Origin: Panagrolaimus kolymaensis
Taxonomy: Eukaryota > Nematoda > Chromadorea > Rhabditida > Panagrolaimidae
NCBI GenBank assembly: GCA_028622995.1
Contig: JAJQJQ010000061.1
Coordinates: forward strand, 868,001 to 932,000
Length of the DNA: 64,000 bases
Direction: 5' to 3'
The notes below the pieces were generated by a model. It worked only from the letters and a program-made list of their open reading frames with translations, searched no databases and was not told the DNA's origin. A program made the translations under genes and the position numbers. Below, piece after piece: positions 46,443-58,851 of this stretch; position 1 is the stretch's first letter, and each line of letters begins with the position of its first letter.

Positions 46443-49293
46443 ATGGCGGCGGAAATTATTGATGGTCGATCATCGGAAGTAAGTTAAAGCCCATATCATT
46501 TTCGCAAGATTTATGTTTCAATTACTTTTCAGAATAAAGGAAAAACCATTGAACTTTTGGTTATCGACGAAGATAAACAAGTTCATTATCAAGGTTTATG
46601 TAAGCTTGAAATATTTAGTTCATCAAAAGTGTTAGTTATTGAATCTCAAAACAAAGAAGTAAATTCAGTGACCATTCCATTTGGAAATCAACTTTATAAT
46701 GAAAAGGTTTGACTTTGATGGATTTTATCTTTGTGCAAAAAATATACTAAAAATTTGATATTTTAGAATATTATTTATGTCTTTTCACCCACAAATGCCA
46801 ATAATTTTATTATGATTTTTAACAAAGATGACACAGCTAAAAGAACCTATAATGTTGTTATAAGCAAACGAGTAAGTCCATGGTTTACAAAACTTTTATA
46901 TATACTTCGAAGTTTTTTGAGACAATACTGCCTCATTTTCTTCCTTTTGCAAAAACTTTGGTGCAATTCTCTGATTTTTTGCCCATTATTTTTTTCTTGG
47001 AATATATAAAACTAATAAATCATTCATCAACTTAAATTTTAGGGTTCATCCATTGAAGATATTTCTGAAGTTGTCATTAACAAAGGCTTCCTTTTCCATG
47101 CTTTTAATACAGCGTTAACAAATATCAAAATCAATTTGCCTTTTGCGTTAAAAGATTTTATGAAACTCTCTCAAAATCGAACCACTGAGAATTTGATAAA
47201 ATTATTTAAACTTAAAACATTGTCATCAATTTTTTATGAAGGAGTTAAAGATGCTTCAAATGTTACAATTAAAATGGAAGAAGACGAAAATGATGTCGAC
47301 GATGATGAAATTCCGTGAGTCTTTAAATATTTATATATTCTTAACTTTATGGGAATTAACTTTGTTTGATTTTTAGACTTGATCGAAAGCGAAGAAGTTA
47401 TGATTCTGTTGAGGATATGGAAATTGATGAAGAAGAAATTATTAGTCCAAGTAGTTCAAGAGCTGAAAGTGAATTATTTGCAAGCATGGCTTCAACAACG
47501 TAAGATTATCTCCCCATAGTACTAACAGTTTTTCGATTTTTTTGTTTAATTTTTTATTGAGTTTTTATTTTTTGATTTTTTTTTCATGATTTTTCTGTCT
47601 CAAAATCAGCAGAAAAGTGAATAAAAAGTGCCACAAAATAACTAAAAATAGCTTTTAATATAGTGCTTTGAATCTTTTTTTCTTAGCTTCTCGGAAATTT
47701 TTTGTATTTTATAAAAATTAAATCGATTTAGAAATCTCTTTTTTCGGTTCAAATTCAGCGTAGAATCTAATTCCTAATATTTTATGCTTCTTTTTTAATT
47801 TTTATGTATTGATAATTAATGATAAAGCGATTTATAGACCCCAACCACCAAAAAAGAAGAAAAAGGTCGCTGCTGCTGAAGTTGCTCCTCCAAAACTCAA
47901 TCAAACCCTTCGATCATCACATTTTCAAATAGTTCGAAGTAAAACAGAAAATCGACCATTTGATAAACTCATCGTTTTTGAAGCCAACGACCGAGTTCTT
48001 TGCCATATTTATGTTTATGATGAAGAAGCTAAAATATTTCGATGCGAGAAATGCAAGAATGCTAATGACACAGAAGTCACCGCAAAATTAATCGAAAAAA
48101 ATGGTGAAGAATCTTTGGTGAAACTTAGTGGTCCTGAACATATTTGTATTCCATTTAAATTTTTCACTAAAACTCCCTATCCTCAACCTCTTTCAAGTTC
48201 CATGGCTGCGGCAGCTCAAAATCCTCAATCTCGACCAAGTAATATTTGTGGATATCGTCCTCCCGAACCAATTCCAACCAATATTAAACTCAGCAAAATT
48301 ATTAAACTTCCAGATTATGAACTATTGAAACGAAGATTTGATGAAAAATTAATTCAAAAATTAGTTCTTTTTATTCCTGGCAATCGAAAGTTTTGTTATG
48401 AATTAGCTTGGAATGAATTAGAAAAACATTTTGTTTGTGTTCGATGTAAAGTAATGAAAGTGGATGTGGCAGCTAAATTACATCGAGATGAAGCAAATGG
48501 AGATTTTGTTCAATGTGAAAGGTACGGAATTTTTTTTTTGGAAATTAAGTGACTCATTAAATTAACAAAAGCTTGGCATAGCTCTTTTTTTTCGTTATTA
48601 GACACAAAATTTTTGCTTGAGCCCCATATATTCAATTTTTTTTTATTTTTTTTTCTATAGATTTTATTATTCTTTTTATTTTTCAGAGATCATGTATGTC
48701 AACCAATTCCATATCAGCCCGAAAATTTGACCTTTAAAATTGTCAAATATCCTAATTATAGAGTGGAAATTTATAATGTGAGGGGAATAATGAAACGAAA
48801 TCTCATAATTTTTTCTGGTCCAACTAATTGCTACACATATTTTTTTGTTCCAGCAGAAAAATATTATGTTTGTCGAGAATGCAACAAAATGAAAAGGAAT
48901 GTTACTGCGAACGTATTTGAAACTCGTGATCTAGGAAAATATGTTAAACTTGGTTCTGAACCGCATATTTGTCAACCTCATCCCAAAGATCGACAACTTC
49001 ACCCTTCACTTTTTAAGCTTTATTATGATCGAAATCGAGAAGTTTCAAGAATTTGTGTATTTACAAATCCCGAAAAATCTCAATGTTATAATTTTGTTCA
49101 TTCAAACGAAAATATTTATCGTTGCAATGGATGCAATGTTCGTGGGAAAATATGTACGATAAGTTTAGTTCAAAATGAATTGGGACATTTTGCTGTAAAA
49201 GTCACAAATCAATTACATTTATGTAAAGCGTATCCAGTTGAAATTACTCCTATGTCTCTTGTTCGTAAACCACCAATCCTTTATCATGTTTAA
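46443..49293 (+). CDS. FLYWCH-like zinc-repeat protein (666 aa)
   Basis: Seven exons, 46443-46478, 46533-46706, 46767-46871, 47043-47314, 47377-47499, 47838-48521 and 48687-49293, join in frame. The N-terminal domain (to about residue 105) has YQGLCKLEIF, then NIIYVF, matching the G-x-C domain of the gene at 4124, but its first two blocks are fused in one exon. An acidic stretch (DENDVDDDE) and basic clusters (DRKRRS and PPKKKKKV) follow, suggesting the nucleus. Residues from about 258 hold four repeats with C-x2-C and H-x-C (for example FRCEKCKN...EHIC). The last repeat is duplicated as a fragment at 52831-53095. Compared with the six-repeat paralog it has two repeats fewer. Function inferred: nuclear DNA- or protein-binding. 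Confidence 0.87.
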
Positions 49294-49513
49294 ATTTATT
49301 AATTATTAAGAATTTACTTTGTTCCATGTTTTTATGCAAATTTCCCATTTTGCTTTTTTGCGTTTTTTATTGTAACTTTTTGATTTGTTGGTTTTTATTC
49401 TTGAGAATACTTTTTTATATTTTTTGTAAATAAAAATTCCAAAAATAGAAACAATTTTTATTTGAAAAATTTTCAAAAAAAAAAACAGATATGTAGGTAC
49501 TATTTTAAGAATT

Positions 49514-50549
49514 TTAAATTACATAATTATTACCATTTATTCCATTTCCTCCCACTTTATTGGTAAAAAATGAATTATTTTTGAAAGCCATTCTAAATGC
49601 TTTTGAATAAATTGCTGCACAAATTGTCATGTTTATTGATGTGAATGTTACAGAAAAAGGTCCAATGAGGTTGAGTAAAGCTAAATGGCCAATCTAAAAA
49701 ATGGAAATCATCAGAAAAAATGAAAAGAGTAAAAAATTGATGAATTTGTAATTTTTAATGGATTTCAAAATTTTGTGATGTCATAGACGTCGCAGATCGG
49801 AACCTCATTTTTAGAAAAAAAATTAAAATTCTTACTATTTCAAATAATAACGAAATTAAAGTTGGAGCAATTTCAAAAAAAGTTGAAGATGCAATAATAA
49901 TTAATAAATTTTTACACATTTGTTTGTTATGAATATTATAGGATTTTAATAGTTTTCTTATCATAACAAAAAGTATGATTCCACCAATATCGTTAATAAT
50001 AATTAACGTAAATTTAGTTCGGTAAACATTTTTACTTGGATTATTTATAAGAAAACAACCAAAAGTTTTGCATGCCGTATTCGAATTTGTTGGAATTAAA
50101 ACAAGCAAAGTATTAAAATATAAATAAATCACAACAAAAGAAATTAAACCAAAAAAAGTAAAAATACTAAAATAAAATCGACGCTTCGAAGTGTATTTTA
50201 AGGGAAATCGAATGGAAAGGCATCGATCAAGACACATAAAAATTTCCAACACTGTTCCTGTGTAATTTAAAATAAATGGAAATATTCCAAGCCAATAAAG
50301 TAAATATGCATTATAAGTACTCGTTTCTTCGGGTCTCCAATAAATTATTAAATGTGATGAATTTATTATGGTTAAACAACTCCAAATAAGCAAAAATACA
50401 AAATATAAACTTATGACGGGTGAAAATGTGGAACATTTGGATAATAAAATTCTATTAAAAATTACTGTGGCTGAATATTTAAGTGTAAAAATGGAAAGAA
50501 GTAAGCATAAAATGTGATGGAATAAGGTGATGGATATTTGGAAACTCAT
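49514..50549 (-). CDS. Srbc-like chemoreceptor, unit A (297 aa)
   Basis: Two exons, 50549-49836 (714 nt) and 49693-49514, join in phase 0. Seven-TM protein with FMCLDRCLSIRFPLKY after TM3, an extracellular Cys pair (ACKTFGC) and a C-terminus SINMTICAAIYSKAF followed by an Asn/Gly-rich tail. The ERCLxxxFP-like motif is typical of the Sra/Srab/Srbc group; Srbc is my best guess. The first 232 residues are identical to the unit-B copy at 54085-55111, although exon 2 differs. The split receptor at 42413-46095 is a third, more distant member. Confidence 0.87.
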
Positions 50550-52723
50550 TTTTTAGAGAGTAGAAAAAAAATTACTAATCGATGTTTTCCAAAAGCAAGA
50601 AAAGTAAAAATATGACTTTTTCACCGGTTTCAGTTTCAAGTATTAATATTCCCTTTTTTACAATAAAATAACTATAAAAATTACAAATTAAGAGTGGGCT
50701 AAAACTAATAAAAAAAACAGTAACGCACGCGTAAGCACGGAAGTCATTTTTCTTTCAATTTTTGGTAATGAATTAGTGGTAGTTTAAAACTATTTTAAAA
50801 AAAGTGTCTTTCAGATATATAAAAAAATGAATTGCAACAAAAATAAAAATGAGGCGCTTTAAATAACCATATGAAACAACAAAACTTGCATTTGTAATGG
50901 GTTGTCCGGAAAGTCTTGCCTGCCCATGTCTAAAAGGTTTGGCCAAGTATAAGGAGTAAGGCATATGAGGCCCGGTTTTTACCGTTTTGTAGTCATAATA
51001 ATTGTGATTTGAAAGAATGAATAAGGATTTGGAAAGCCATGGCTTTTTGTGGAATTAATGGCGGCAACTAAACTTCTAAGATGCCAATTTTGGTCGAACA
51101 AATTAAATTTCTAGCTTTTTTATTTTGTGCTAGGTGTTAGGGTATGCTTAGTTTGCGGCCAAGCCGGAAATGATCAAAAAAATCAACCGCCGCGCTGCTA
51201 AGTAGCCGTCGTGCCACCGCAACCGCCGAGCAGCAACCAAACATTCTGTAGTTTTATTTTTTTTATTTTTCTAATCTATCTTTTTTTAAATAACAGAAAA
51301 AAGAAAGTTTTTAAAAAAAGGAAAAGAAATTATTTTTTTCTAACGCTCTGAATCTCCAAGTTACTAATACGTATTCTATAGTTTTAATGACTTTCCATGT
51401 CATAAAAAAATTTAGCCAAAAAAATAAATACATATTATTTTTGATAAAGTACAGGATGGGGCAATAAAAAAATTTGGTCTCAAGTTGTTATTTTTTTAAA
51501 GTGCTACATAATCATATGAATATTTGTATCACATATTAGTAATCTCTTCTTGTTTTTTAGTTTGACAGAAAAATACGAAAGTTTAGAAAAGTTGACAGAT
51601 TTAAAACTATAACATAACTATTTGAAAATAAAAACAAGTCGATTTTAAATTAATATTATTATTTCACAAGGGATTGAACTTTCAAGGTTTTGTAATGTTT
51701 TAAAAGTTCAATTTTTTTTTGGAACATTGAACCTTGCTGCATTCATGGGAATCAACCAAAGGCAAAAAAGTAGGTTTGTCTTGAAGCAAAAAAAATTTCA
51801 TATAAAAAATGAAATCAAAAACGAGTCATTATAGCATCAAAGCTTGAGGCAATGCAAAGCCTATATTTTATTTAGTGAGTTTTTGCTTTTTTTTAACAGT
51901 AAAAGAAAAGATAGAATGAATAACATATAATTGTTAAAATTGAAATTACAACTATATACTATTTAATCAAAGTGTTATTATGAAAATAGAACTCTTTAAT
52001 TTAAATTATATATAATATAATTGAAAAGGTTGCATTGGATTTCTAAAAAAACTATACGAAGCAATAAATTTAACAGTTTATTTAAAAAATGATGATAAAA
52101 AATATTTTTTTTAAAATGAGCGCGATTGTGACAACAAATTGAGTGAAAAAAATGTCAGCAAAGTGAAACATTCTTGCAGATTTCCCATCGCCTTAACGTA
52201 AGAGGGGTTTTTTTTTTTGAAATACCTACTCATCGAATAAGACTAAAATCTGAAAAAAATAATAGTTTAAATACTACTTTTTTTTCGTGCATTACTAATA
52301 AAATAATAAATTAAAATGACATGTTTCATGCATTTGCGTTTTCGTTTATGTCATTCAAAAAATTTGTGCAATTTGCCGTAAAACCGTAAAAATTTTTTTA
52401 ACAAAATGAAATTTAAAGCTTTTACTCACATTATTTATTTTCTCTTCTCTGTATTTAATTTTATTTTCTTATTTAAAACTATATATTTTGGTTTCAGACT
52501 TAAAGTACATACATAGAAGCATAGAAAACGAGACGAAATAATGAATGTGTAAAAAAATTAACTAGGAGAAAAATTTTCTTTTTTAATATATTTATCACCT
52601 TTTAAAATTGCTATTTTTTTTTGACATAAATCATAAAAATATTTACTCTTTTATTATTTTAAATAAAAAAACCACAGAAACTAAATTAAAAAAAGCAAAA
52701 TTTGAGTTATTTTATAATTTTTT
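50550..52723. other. Unit-A spacer
   Basis: About 2.2 kb homologous to 55112-57462. It has a GC-rich patch near 51130-51240 corresponding to the hairpin MITE at 55652-55781, but with its right end eroded. No gene was supported. Confidence 0.6.
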
Positions 52724-52830
52724 TGACGTATATTTGCTTTGTTTATAAGTGCTTCTTTTTCATCATAGTTTTTTAGAATCATAAGGTTAGATTTGGCTAA
52801 AGTTTCAGGTGTTTCTCCTTCAAAAGTGGC
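52724..52830 (-). pseudogene. Truncated 3' end of the Ly6-like gene (unit A)
   Basis: Matches the last about 35 codons of the gene at 57463-58018 (antisense of ggctaaagtttcaggtgtt and neighbours). The stop codon has been changed, and the upstream part is missing because the duplication junction falls here. Not functional. Confidence 0.8.
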
Positions 52831-53095
52831 TTATGATCGAAATCAAGAAGTTTCAAGAATTTGTGTATTTACAAATCCCGAAAAATCTCAATGTTATAAT
52901 TTTGTTCATTCAAACGAAAATATTTATCGTTGCAATGGATGCAATGTTCGTGGAAAAATATGTACGATTAGTTTAGTTCAAAATGAATTAGGACATTTTT
53001 CTGTAACAAATCAATTACATTTATGTAAAGCGTATCCAGTTGAAATTACTCCTATGTCTCTTGTTCGTAAACCACCAATTTTGTATCATGTTTAA
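52831..53095 (+). pseudogene. Truncated 3' end of the zinc-repeat gene (unit B)
   Basis: Encodes the last about 88 codons of the 46443-49293 gene (YDRNQEVSRICVF ... VRKPPILYHV) with few changes and a six-base deletion in the GHF-x-VTNQLH region. It lacks any promoter or upstream exons. The open frame that begins at 52793 crosses the junction and is a chance fusion. Confidence 0.85.
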
Positions 53096-53207
53096 ATTTA
53101 TTTTTTTTTATTATTGAAAGTTTTATTCCAAACTTTTTTCATACGAATCTTCTTTGTATTTGTTATTTTTATTGTTTATTATGCTAATTTTTTTGTATTG
53201 TCTTTAT

Positions 53208-53934
53208 TGTTGGGCTCAGCCGATTCACGACCAGTACAACTTAGCTAAAGGTCCAGTCAGTGGCTGCAGGCTGACGGGTATAACTTCGCTGCAGACTTTT
53301 ACTATGTGTCGTGAACATACATGTACAACAAGCACACTAAAACTCGATGTTCATGCTCATACGCTCTCATACATACAATCTAAAACCTAACAACGTCCGA
53401 TAACATATGACAATATGTATCCCTGGCCTTCTCTTCTTCACAGCAGACATTATATTGTCACCTCGTCCGTTTCCGATCATTACCGTATTAAAACCATTAT
53501 CCAGTAATGACTCCCAGTGGTGAACATCGGATATTAACCATGAGTTATACAACATCGAACAACACTGAACAACATATGATTACATGTGCAAACACCCGCA
53601 AACATATTTTCCCACGCTCTCAGACATGTTAACCACGAATGTTTTCCAAGTATGCGAACGATCAAGCCAAGAAAACCACTATAAAAGCAGCTCGCTTTCC
53701 TCCACTCATTTGTCGATGGCAGCCGCCAGCAATCCTGGACGTGCAATTCCTTCCCAATGCTCCCCATTCCTTTTCCTCCCTTGTAAGTCTATTCTATAGC
53801 ATAGGTTGAGTTATTGTTGTTGTGATTTGTATTATGTATGTAATTGCTATCATAAACTGTTGTTGATACTTAACATCTGTGTACCACAAGCTCTAGACTG
53901 ATCCTACAGGCGCAGTGGGAGATAGGACCTTACA
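53208..53934 (+). mobile_element. Probable solo LTR, 727 bp
   Basis: A GC-richer insertion present only in unit B of the duplication. It starts TGTTGGGCTCAG and ends ACCTTACA, flanked by TTAT on both sides (53204-53207 and 53935-53938). It has a promoter-like actataaaagcag near 53680, followed by what would be a transcribed R region, and no coding capacity. A TGTTGG start and TACA end fit a BEL/Pao-type LTR left after recombination between two LTRs. The class is inferred. Confidence 0.6.
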
Positions 53935-54084
53935 TTATTTTTATTCTTATTCTAGTTTTATTTAAAGTATGTAGTGTAAAAAAATTTTGTATATAAAATC
54001 TATAAAAAATTATTACATAATTTTTATTTGAAAAAAAAAACAGCAATAAAAAGGTGTAGACAGATATAAACTTTTTTTCTTCTT

Positions 54085-55111
54085 CTAAGAACTTGACACT
54101 ACATAATTATTACCATTAATCATATTCCCTTCAACTTTATTGGTATTAATAAAATTATTTTTGAAAGCATTTTTAAAAGCTTTTGAATAAATTGCAGCAC
54201 AAATGGTCATATTTATAGAAGTAAATGTTACAGAAAATGGTCCAATTAGGCTAAGCAAAGATAAATGTCCAATCTAAAAAAAAAAACATTTTTTTGTCTT
54301 ATAGCAATGAGTGAATATAAATCGATTGAAAAAAGTTAAAAATCTATCAAAAAGTTTTCCAAATTTCGTTCGAAAAATTTTGTTAAAAAAAACTTACCAT
54401 TTCGAGCATCAATGAAATTAAAGTTGGAGCAATTTCAAAAAAAGTTGAAGATGCAATAATAATTAATAAATTTTTACACATTTGTTTGTTATGAATATTA
54501 TAGGATTTTAATAGTTTTCTTATCATAACAAAAAGTATGATTCCACCAATATCGTTAATAATAATTAACGTAAATTTAGTTCGGTAAACATTTTTACTTG
54601 GATTATTTATAAGAAAACAACCAAAAGTTTTGCATGCCGTATTCGAATTTGTTGGAATTAAAACAAGCAAAGTATTAAAATATAAATAAATCACAACAAA
54701 AGAAATTAAACCAAAAAAAGTAAAAATACTAAAATAAAATCGACGCTTCGAAGTGTATTTTAAGGGAAATCGAATGGAAAGGCATCGATCAAGACACATA
54801 AAAATTTCCAACACTGTTCCTGTGTAATTTAAAATAAATGGAAATATTCCAAGCCAATAAAGTAAATATGCATTATAAGTACTCGTTTCTTCGGGTCTCC
54901 AATAAATTATTAAATGTGATGAATTTATTATGGTTAAACAACTCCAAATAAGCAAAAATACAAAATATAAACTTATGACGGGTGAAAATGTGGAACATTT
55001 GGATAATAAAATTCTATTAAAAATTACTGTGGCTGAATATTTAAGTGTAAAAATGGAAAGAAGTAAGCATAAAATGTGATGGAATAAGGTGATGGATATT
55101 TGGAAACTCAT
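54085..55111 (-). CDS. Srbc-like chemoreceptor, unit B (300 aa)
   Basis: Exons 55111-54398 (714 nt) and 54273-54085 join in phase 0. Residues 1-232 match the unit-A receptor exactly, including FMCLDRCLSIRFPLKY. The last residues of exon 1 (LMLEM against LLFEI), intron 1 and exon 2 differ, and the tail ends VVSSS. All motifs are intact, so both genes can be expressed, with nearly the same binding region but different C-terminal tails. Confidence 0.87.
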
Positions 55112-57462
55112 TTTTTAGAGAGTAGAAAAAAAATTACTAATCGATGTTTTCCAAAAGCAAGAAAAGTAAAAATATGACTTTTTCACCGGTTTCAGTTCCA
55201 AGTATTTATATTCCCATTTTTGCCATAACTATAAAGATTAAAAAATTAAGAGTTGACGAAAACTACATAAAACGCGTAAGCAACGAAGTCATTTTTTTAA
55301 TTTTGGCAATGGATTAATGGTAGTCAAAACAATTTAAAAAAAAGATTTTCTTCAAATATATAAAAAATGAAATGCAAGCGCTTTAAATAACCATATGAAA
55401 CAACAAAACTTATATTTGTAATGGATTGTTCTCAAAGTCCTAACCATGCCAAAAGGGATTGGCCAACTATAAGGAGCAAGGCTAGTGACGGGCGGTTTGT
55501 TCCGTAGCCCTAATAATTGTGTTTCGAAAGAGTAATATAGGGCTTGAAAAGCCTTGGCTTTTCGTGGAATTAATTGCACCTAAACCTGTTAGATTCAAAT
55601 ATGGTCGAACAACGGAATTTTTAAGTCTTTTATTTTTTGTGCTAGGTGTTAGGGCATGCCTACTTTGGGCGTGGCGGACTACTTTACGACCCGGCTGGAA
55701 ACGATCAAAAAAATAAACCGCCGCGCTGCAAAGTAGCCCGTCGCGCCCCCGTAACCACCGAGCTGTAAAGTAGGCATGCCCGATGTGTTATTCTTTTATT
55801 ATGATTTTAGTGAGAACCAAACATCCATACTTTAATTTTTTTTCTTTCTAACCTATCTTTTTCTCTTAAGCAAAAAAAAAAACAAAGTTAAAAAAAAGAA
55901 AAAGAAATTACTTTTTTCTAACACCCAAGATCTCCAAGTTACTAATACGTGTTCTATAGTGGTTTTCCATGTCAAAAAAATGTAGCCAAAAAAAATAACT
56001 ATTATAAACAAGTTTGATAAAGTACAGGATGGGGCAATAAAAAAATTTAGTCCCAAATTATTTTTTTAAGTGTTACATATATCTGAAAATTTCTATCCAA
56101 TATTAGTAATATTTTTGCTTTTTTTTGACAGAAAAATACGAAAGTTTAGAAAAGTTGACAGATTTAAAACTATAACATAACAATTTTAAAATAAATAAAA
56201 GTCAATTTTAAATTAATATTATTATTTCACAAGGGATTGAACTTTCACGCCTTCATAGTGCTTTAAAAGTTCATTTTTTTTTATGGAACACTGAACCTTG
56301 CTGCATTTTTGGGAACCAAACATGTAAAAATTTTAATTTTTTTGCAGGACATTTAAAACTGTTTTTTTTTTTTGTGACATTTTTTGCCTTTACATGAATG
56401 CAATTATACGAGCTTTATAAAAATGCAAGATTAATTCATCAATTTTTTCTTTGAATGCCATCCTGCTATTTTACAGTTTCATAATTACATATGTCCTTGA
56501 CAAAAAGATGAAGCAAATCCAATATTTTACAATTTTTCGCAAAATTTAAAATTATTTCTAAATTTTTTGTAAAAAAATTTTTAATATCCAAACAGTAAAA
56601 GGCTAAAACTAGGTTTGTCTTGAAGAAGAAAAAAAACTCTTCATAAAAAAAATGAAGTCCAAATCTAGTCATTATAGTATTAAAGCTTGAGGGATTGTAA
56701 AGCCTATATTTTTTTTATAGATTTTTTGCATTTTGTTAGTAAAATAAAGAGAAATAAAAATGAGGAACATATAGTTTTGAAATTGAAACTACAATTGTAT
56801 AGAATTTACTTAAAGTGTTATTATGAAAGCAGAACTCTTTAATTTATATTTTGAAAAAAAGAGAGCGAATGAGACAAAAAATTCAAAAAAATATTATATA
56901 GCTAGGCGAAACATTCTCGCTGATTTACCATCACCTTAATATAGGGGATTTTTGAAATAGTCATCGAATAAAAGACTAAAATTTGAAAAAAATAATAGTT
57001 TAAATACTTTTTTCTCGTGCATTACTAATAAAATAATAAATTAGAATGACATTTTTCATGCGCGTGCGTTTTCGTTTATTTCATTCAAAAAATTGTGCAA
57101 TTTGCCGTAAAAGCGTAAAAATTTTTTTTACAATGACCTTTAAAGCCTTTATTCACATTGTTTATTTTCTATTCTTTGAATTTAATTTTATTTTGTTATT
57201 TGAAACTCCTTTGGTTTTAGGCTTAAAGTACATATGTAGTAGAAGCATAGAAAACTAGACGAAATAATGAATGTGTAAAAAAATAAGTAAGAGATAAATT
57301 TTCTTTTTAAATATATTTATCACCTTTTACAATTGCTATTTTCTTTTTTTTTTTGACATAAAACATAAAAATATTTAATTTATTATTATAGCTATATATT
57401 TTTTTTATAAAAAACCTCAAAAGTTAAATAAAAAAGCAAAATTTGAATTATTTTATAATTTT
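55112..57462. other. Unit-B spacer
   Basis: Homologous to 50550-52723 with many substitutions and small indels, so clearly older than the near-identity of the receptor exons. Apart from the hairpin MITE no feature was supported. Confidence 0.6.
55652..55781. mobile_element. GC-rich hairpin MITE, 130 bp
   Basis: Perfect 15-bp terminal inverted repeats GGGCATGCCTACTTT (55652-55666 and 55767-55781) enclose a GC-rich core with further internal pairing. It is far richer in GC than its surroundings. Unit A has the left part near 51145, so insertion predates the duplication. Family unknown. Confidence 0.7.
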
Positions 57463-58018
57463 TTAACGCATAATTGCTTTGTTTATAAGCGATTCTTCTT
57501 CATCATAATTTTTTTGAGGGATAAGGTTTGCTTTAGCTAAAGTTTCAGGAGTTTCACCTTCAAAAGTGGCGGCATTGCAAAGATCAGTTTTGCAGCAACA
57601 AATTTTATAATCATTAAGAGTTTCACCCGAGCCAGTGGTCACGGTTTTGCAAGCGGGATAATTCTGAAATACAATTATCAAAAATCGGTTCAAAAAATTA
57701 TCCAAATTTTTTTAGATTTTTTATTTCATGATTTTTTTGAATTTTTGTTTGATGAAAAAATAAATAAATAAAACTCACTCCACAAGTATCAGCTTGATTT
57801 TCACTTGCCACACATGAAGCAAATGATCCAGGTTTACCATTGATGGTTCCAAAGGATCGAACACAACTTGCTGAATTTATGCATCTTCGAGTGATTCCTT
57901 GAATATTGAAATCCGCTCCAGGCAATTCAGCTTCCACTGATTTATGACAAATTATCGTTGCAAACCCATTTGAAATCGCAACAGCTAATAAAACAGCTGT
58001 GAAAAGCAAGTATTTCAT
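57463..58018 (-). CDS. Secreted Ly6/three-finger-like protein (146 aa)
   Basis: Exons 58018-57779 and 57663-57463 join in phase 0. A signal peptide (MKYLLFTAVLLAVAISNGFA) is followed by a Cys-rich domain with about ten cysteines ending KICCCKTDLCN, the CC-x5-CN-type signature of Ly6/uPAR domains. An acidic tail (YDEEESL) follows; no GPI-type hydrophobic end is seen, so it is likely secreted. It is divergently transcribed from the GH1 gene at 58852, whose N-terminus carries a related module ending TCCCKTDNC. Related nematode families include ET-module and Ly6-like secreted proteins. Function unknown. Confidence 0.83.
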
Positions 58019-58851
58019 TTTGTTGGAAGTACAAAAATGAATTCAAGCAGCTTCGTAGAAAAGTGAAAAACTAAAAAATGGAGTTTGACGCTTAAGTACA
58101 CACCCGAAAAAAATGTACTTTAAGCAAATTATTTTATTTGATAAGCGATGATTTGATTTTTTCGAGTGTTGGTTTTCTGGTTTCCGTGTTTTTGCTTTAT
58201 TTGGGTTCTTTGTTTTCAACAAAATTTTTTTTTGTGATTGATAAGGGCATAATGGATTTTTCCGTTAATTTTATGCAACAGAAGAAAAAAATAACTTCCT
58301 TGTTTACAAGTATATTCTTTATTTGAACTTTTATGCCACACTTTTCTTTTTTTCTTTTTCTCCTCTCTCTGCTTCCTTGATAAAAGCTTAAAGCTTTTTT
58401 ATGGTCTTTCTGAACTATATTTTGTGTTTGATAAAAAAAATTAAGTCAGTCGATTCAATAACAAAGAAAAAAGACAGTAACCCCAATATCGAGCAACAAA
58501 CTAAAAAGGAAAAAGGAAGTAAAAAAAAAAATAGAGCTGTATCAGCAACAAAGAAAAATCACGTACGTTGTTTATTCATTTTTTTCAGAACAATGCACTT
58601 TTGAGTTTTGTTTGAAACTTTGTGCTTTTATCGTGCATTGTTGTTTTGTCACTCCATAATTTTTTCTGATAATAAAATTCTTTTATTTTTTGGACTTGAT
58701 TACTTCCTCAAAAATTTTCTTACGTTCTGTAGGCGGAGTTATTTCTTTCATTGATAGCTTTAGTGCTAAATCGAATGCTTTTTAAGGATCAACAATTTTT
58801 TTTGAATCGGCACTTTCCTTCCATCAACGAGGAAGGCAACAATCTACCAAA
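58019..58851. promoter_or_regulatory. Shared divergent promoter region
   Basis: 833 bp between the divergent starts of the Ly6-like and GH1 genes. AT-rich; no conserved motif could be named. If the genes are co-regulated, the control sites should lie here. Confidence 0.4.

Larger units (their letters stand above)
49023..57570. repeat. Tandem segmental duplication (two units)
   Basis: Unit A is 49023-52830, unit B 52831-57570. Both carry, in order: the 3' end of the zinc-repeat gene, a minus-strand Srbc-like receptor, about 2.2 kb of spacer and the 3' end of the Ly6-like gene. The junction at 52830/52831 joins Ly6-like sequence (aaagtggc) directly to zinc-repeat sequence (ttatgatcg), a fusion found nowhere else. 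Unit B is longer mainly because of a probable solo LTR of 0.73 kb. Confidence 0.9.

Noticed and set aside
46045..46462. Overlapping frames rich in Phe and Lys
   Set aside because: Low-complexity AT-rich sequence open on both strands, no splice or family support.
52793..53095. 100-codon frame joining Ly6-region sequence to the zinc-repeat end
   Set aside because: It crosses the duplication junction; the first 13 codons are antisense of the Ly6-like gene, so it is a chance fusion without promoter.
53154..53799. Several open frames of 60-78 codons
   Set aside because: They lie within the probable solo LTR and overlap each other on both strands.
58138..58604. Two short plus-strand frames in the divergent promoter
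   Set aside because: No homology, biased composition, and located between two divergent genes.
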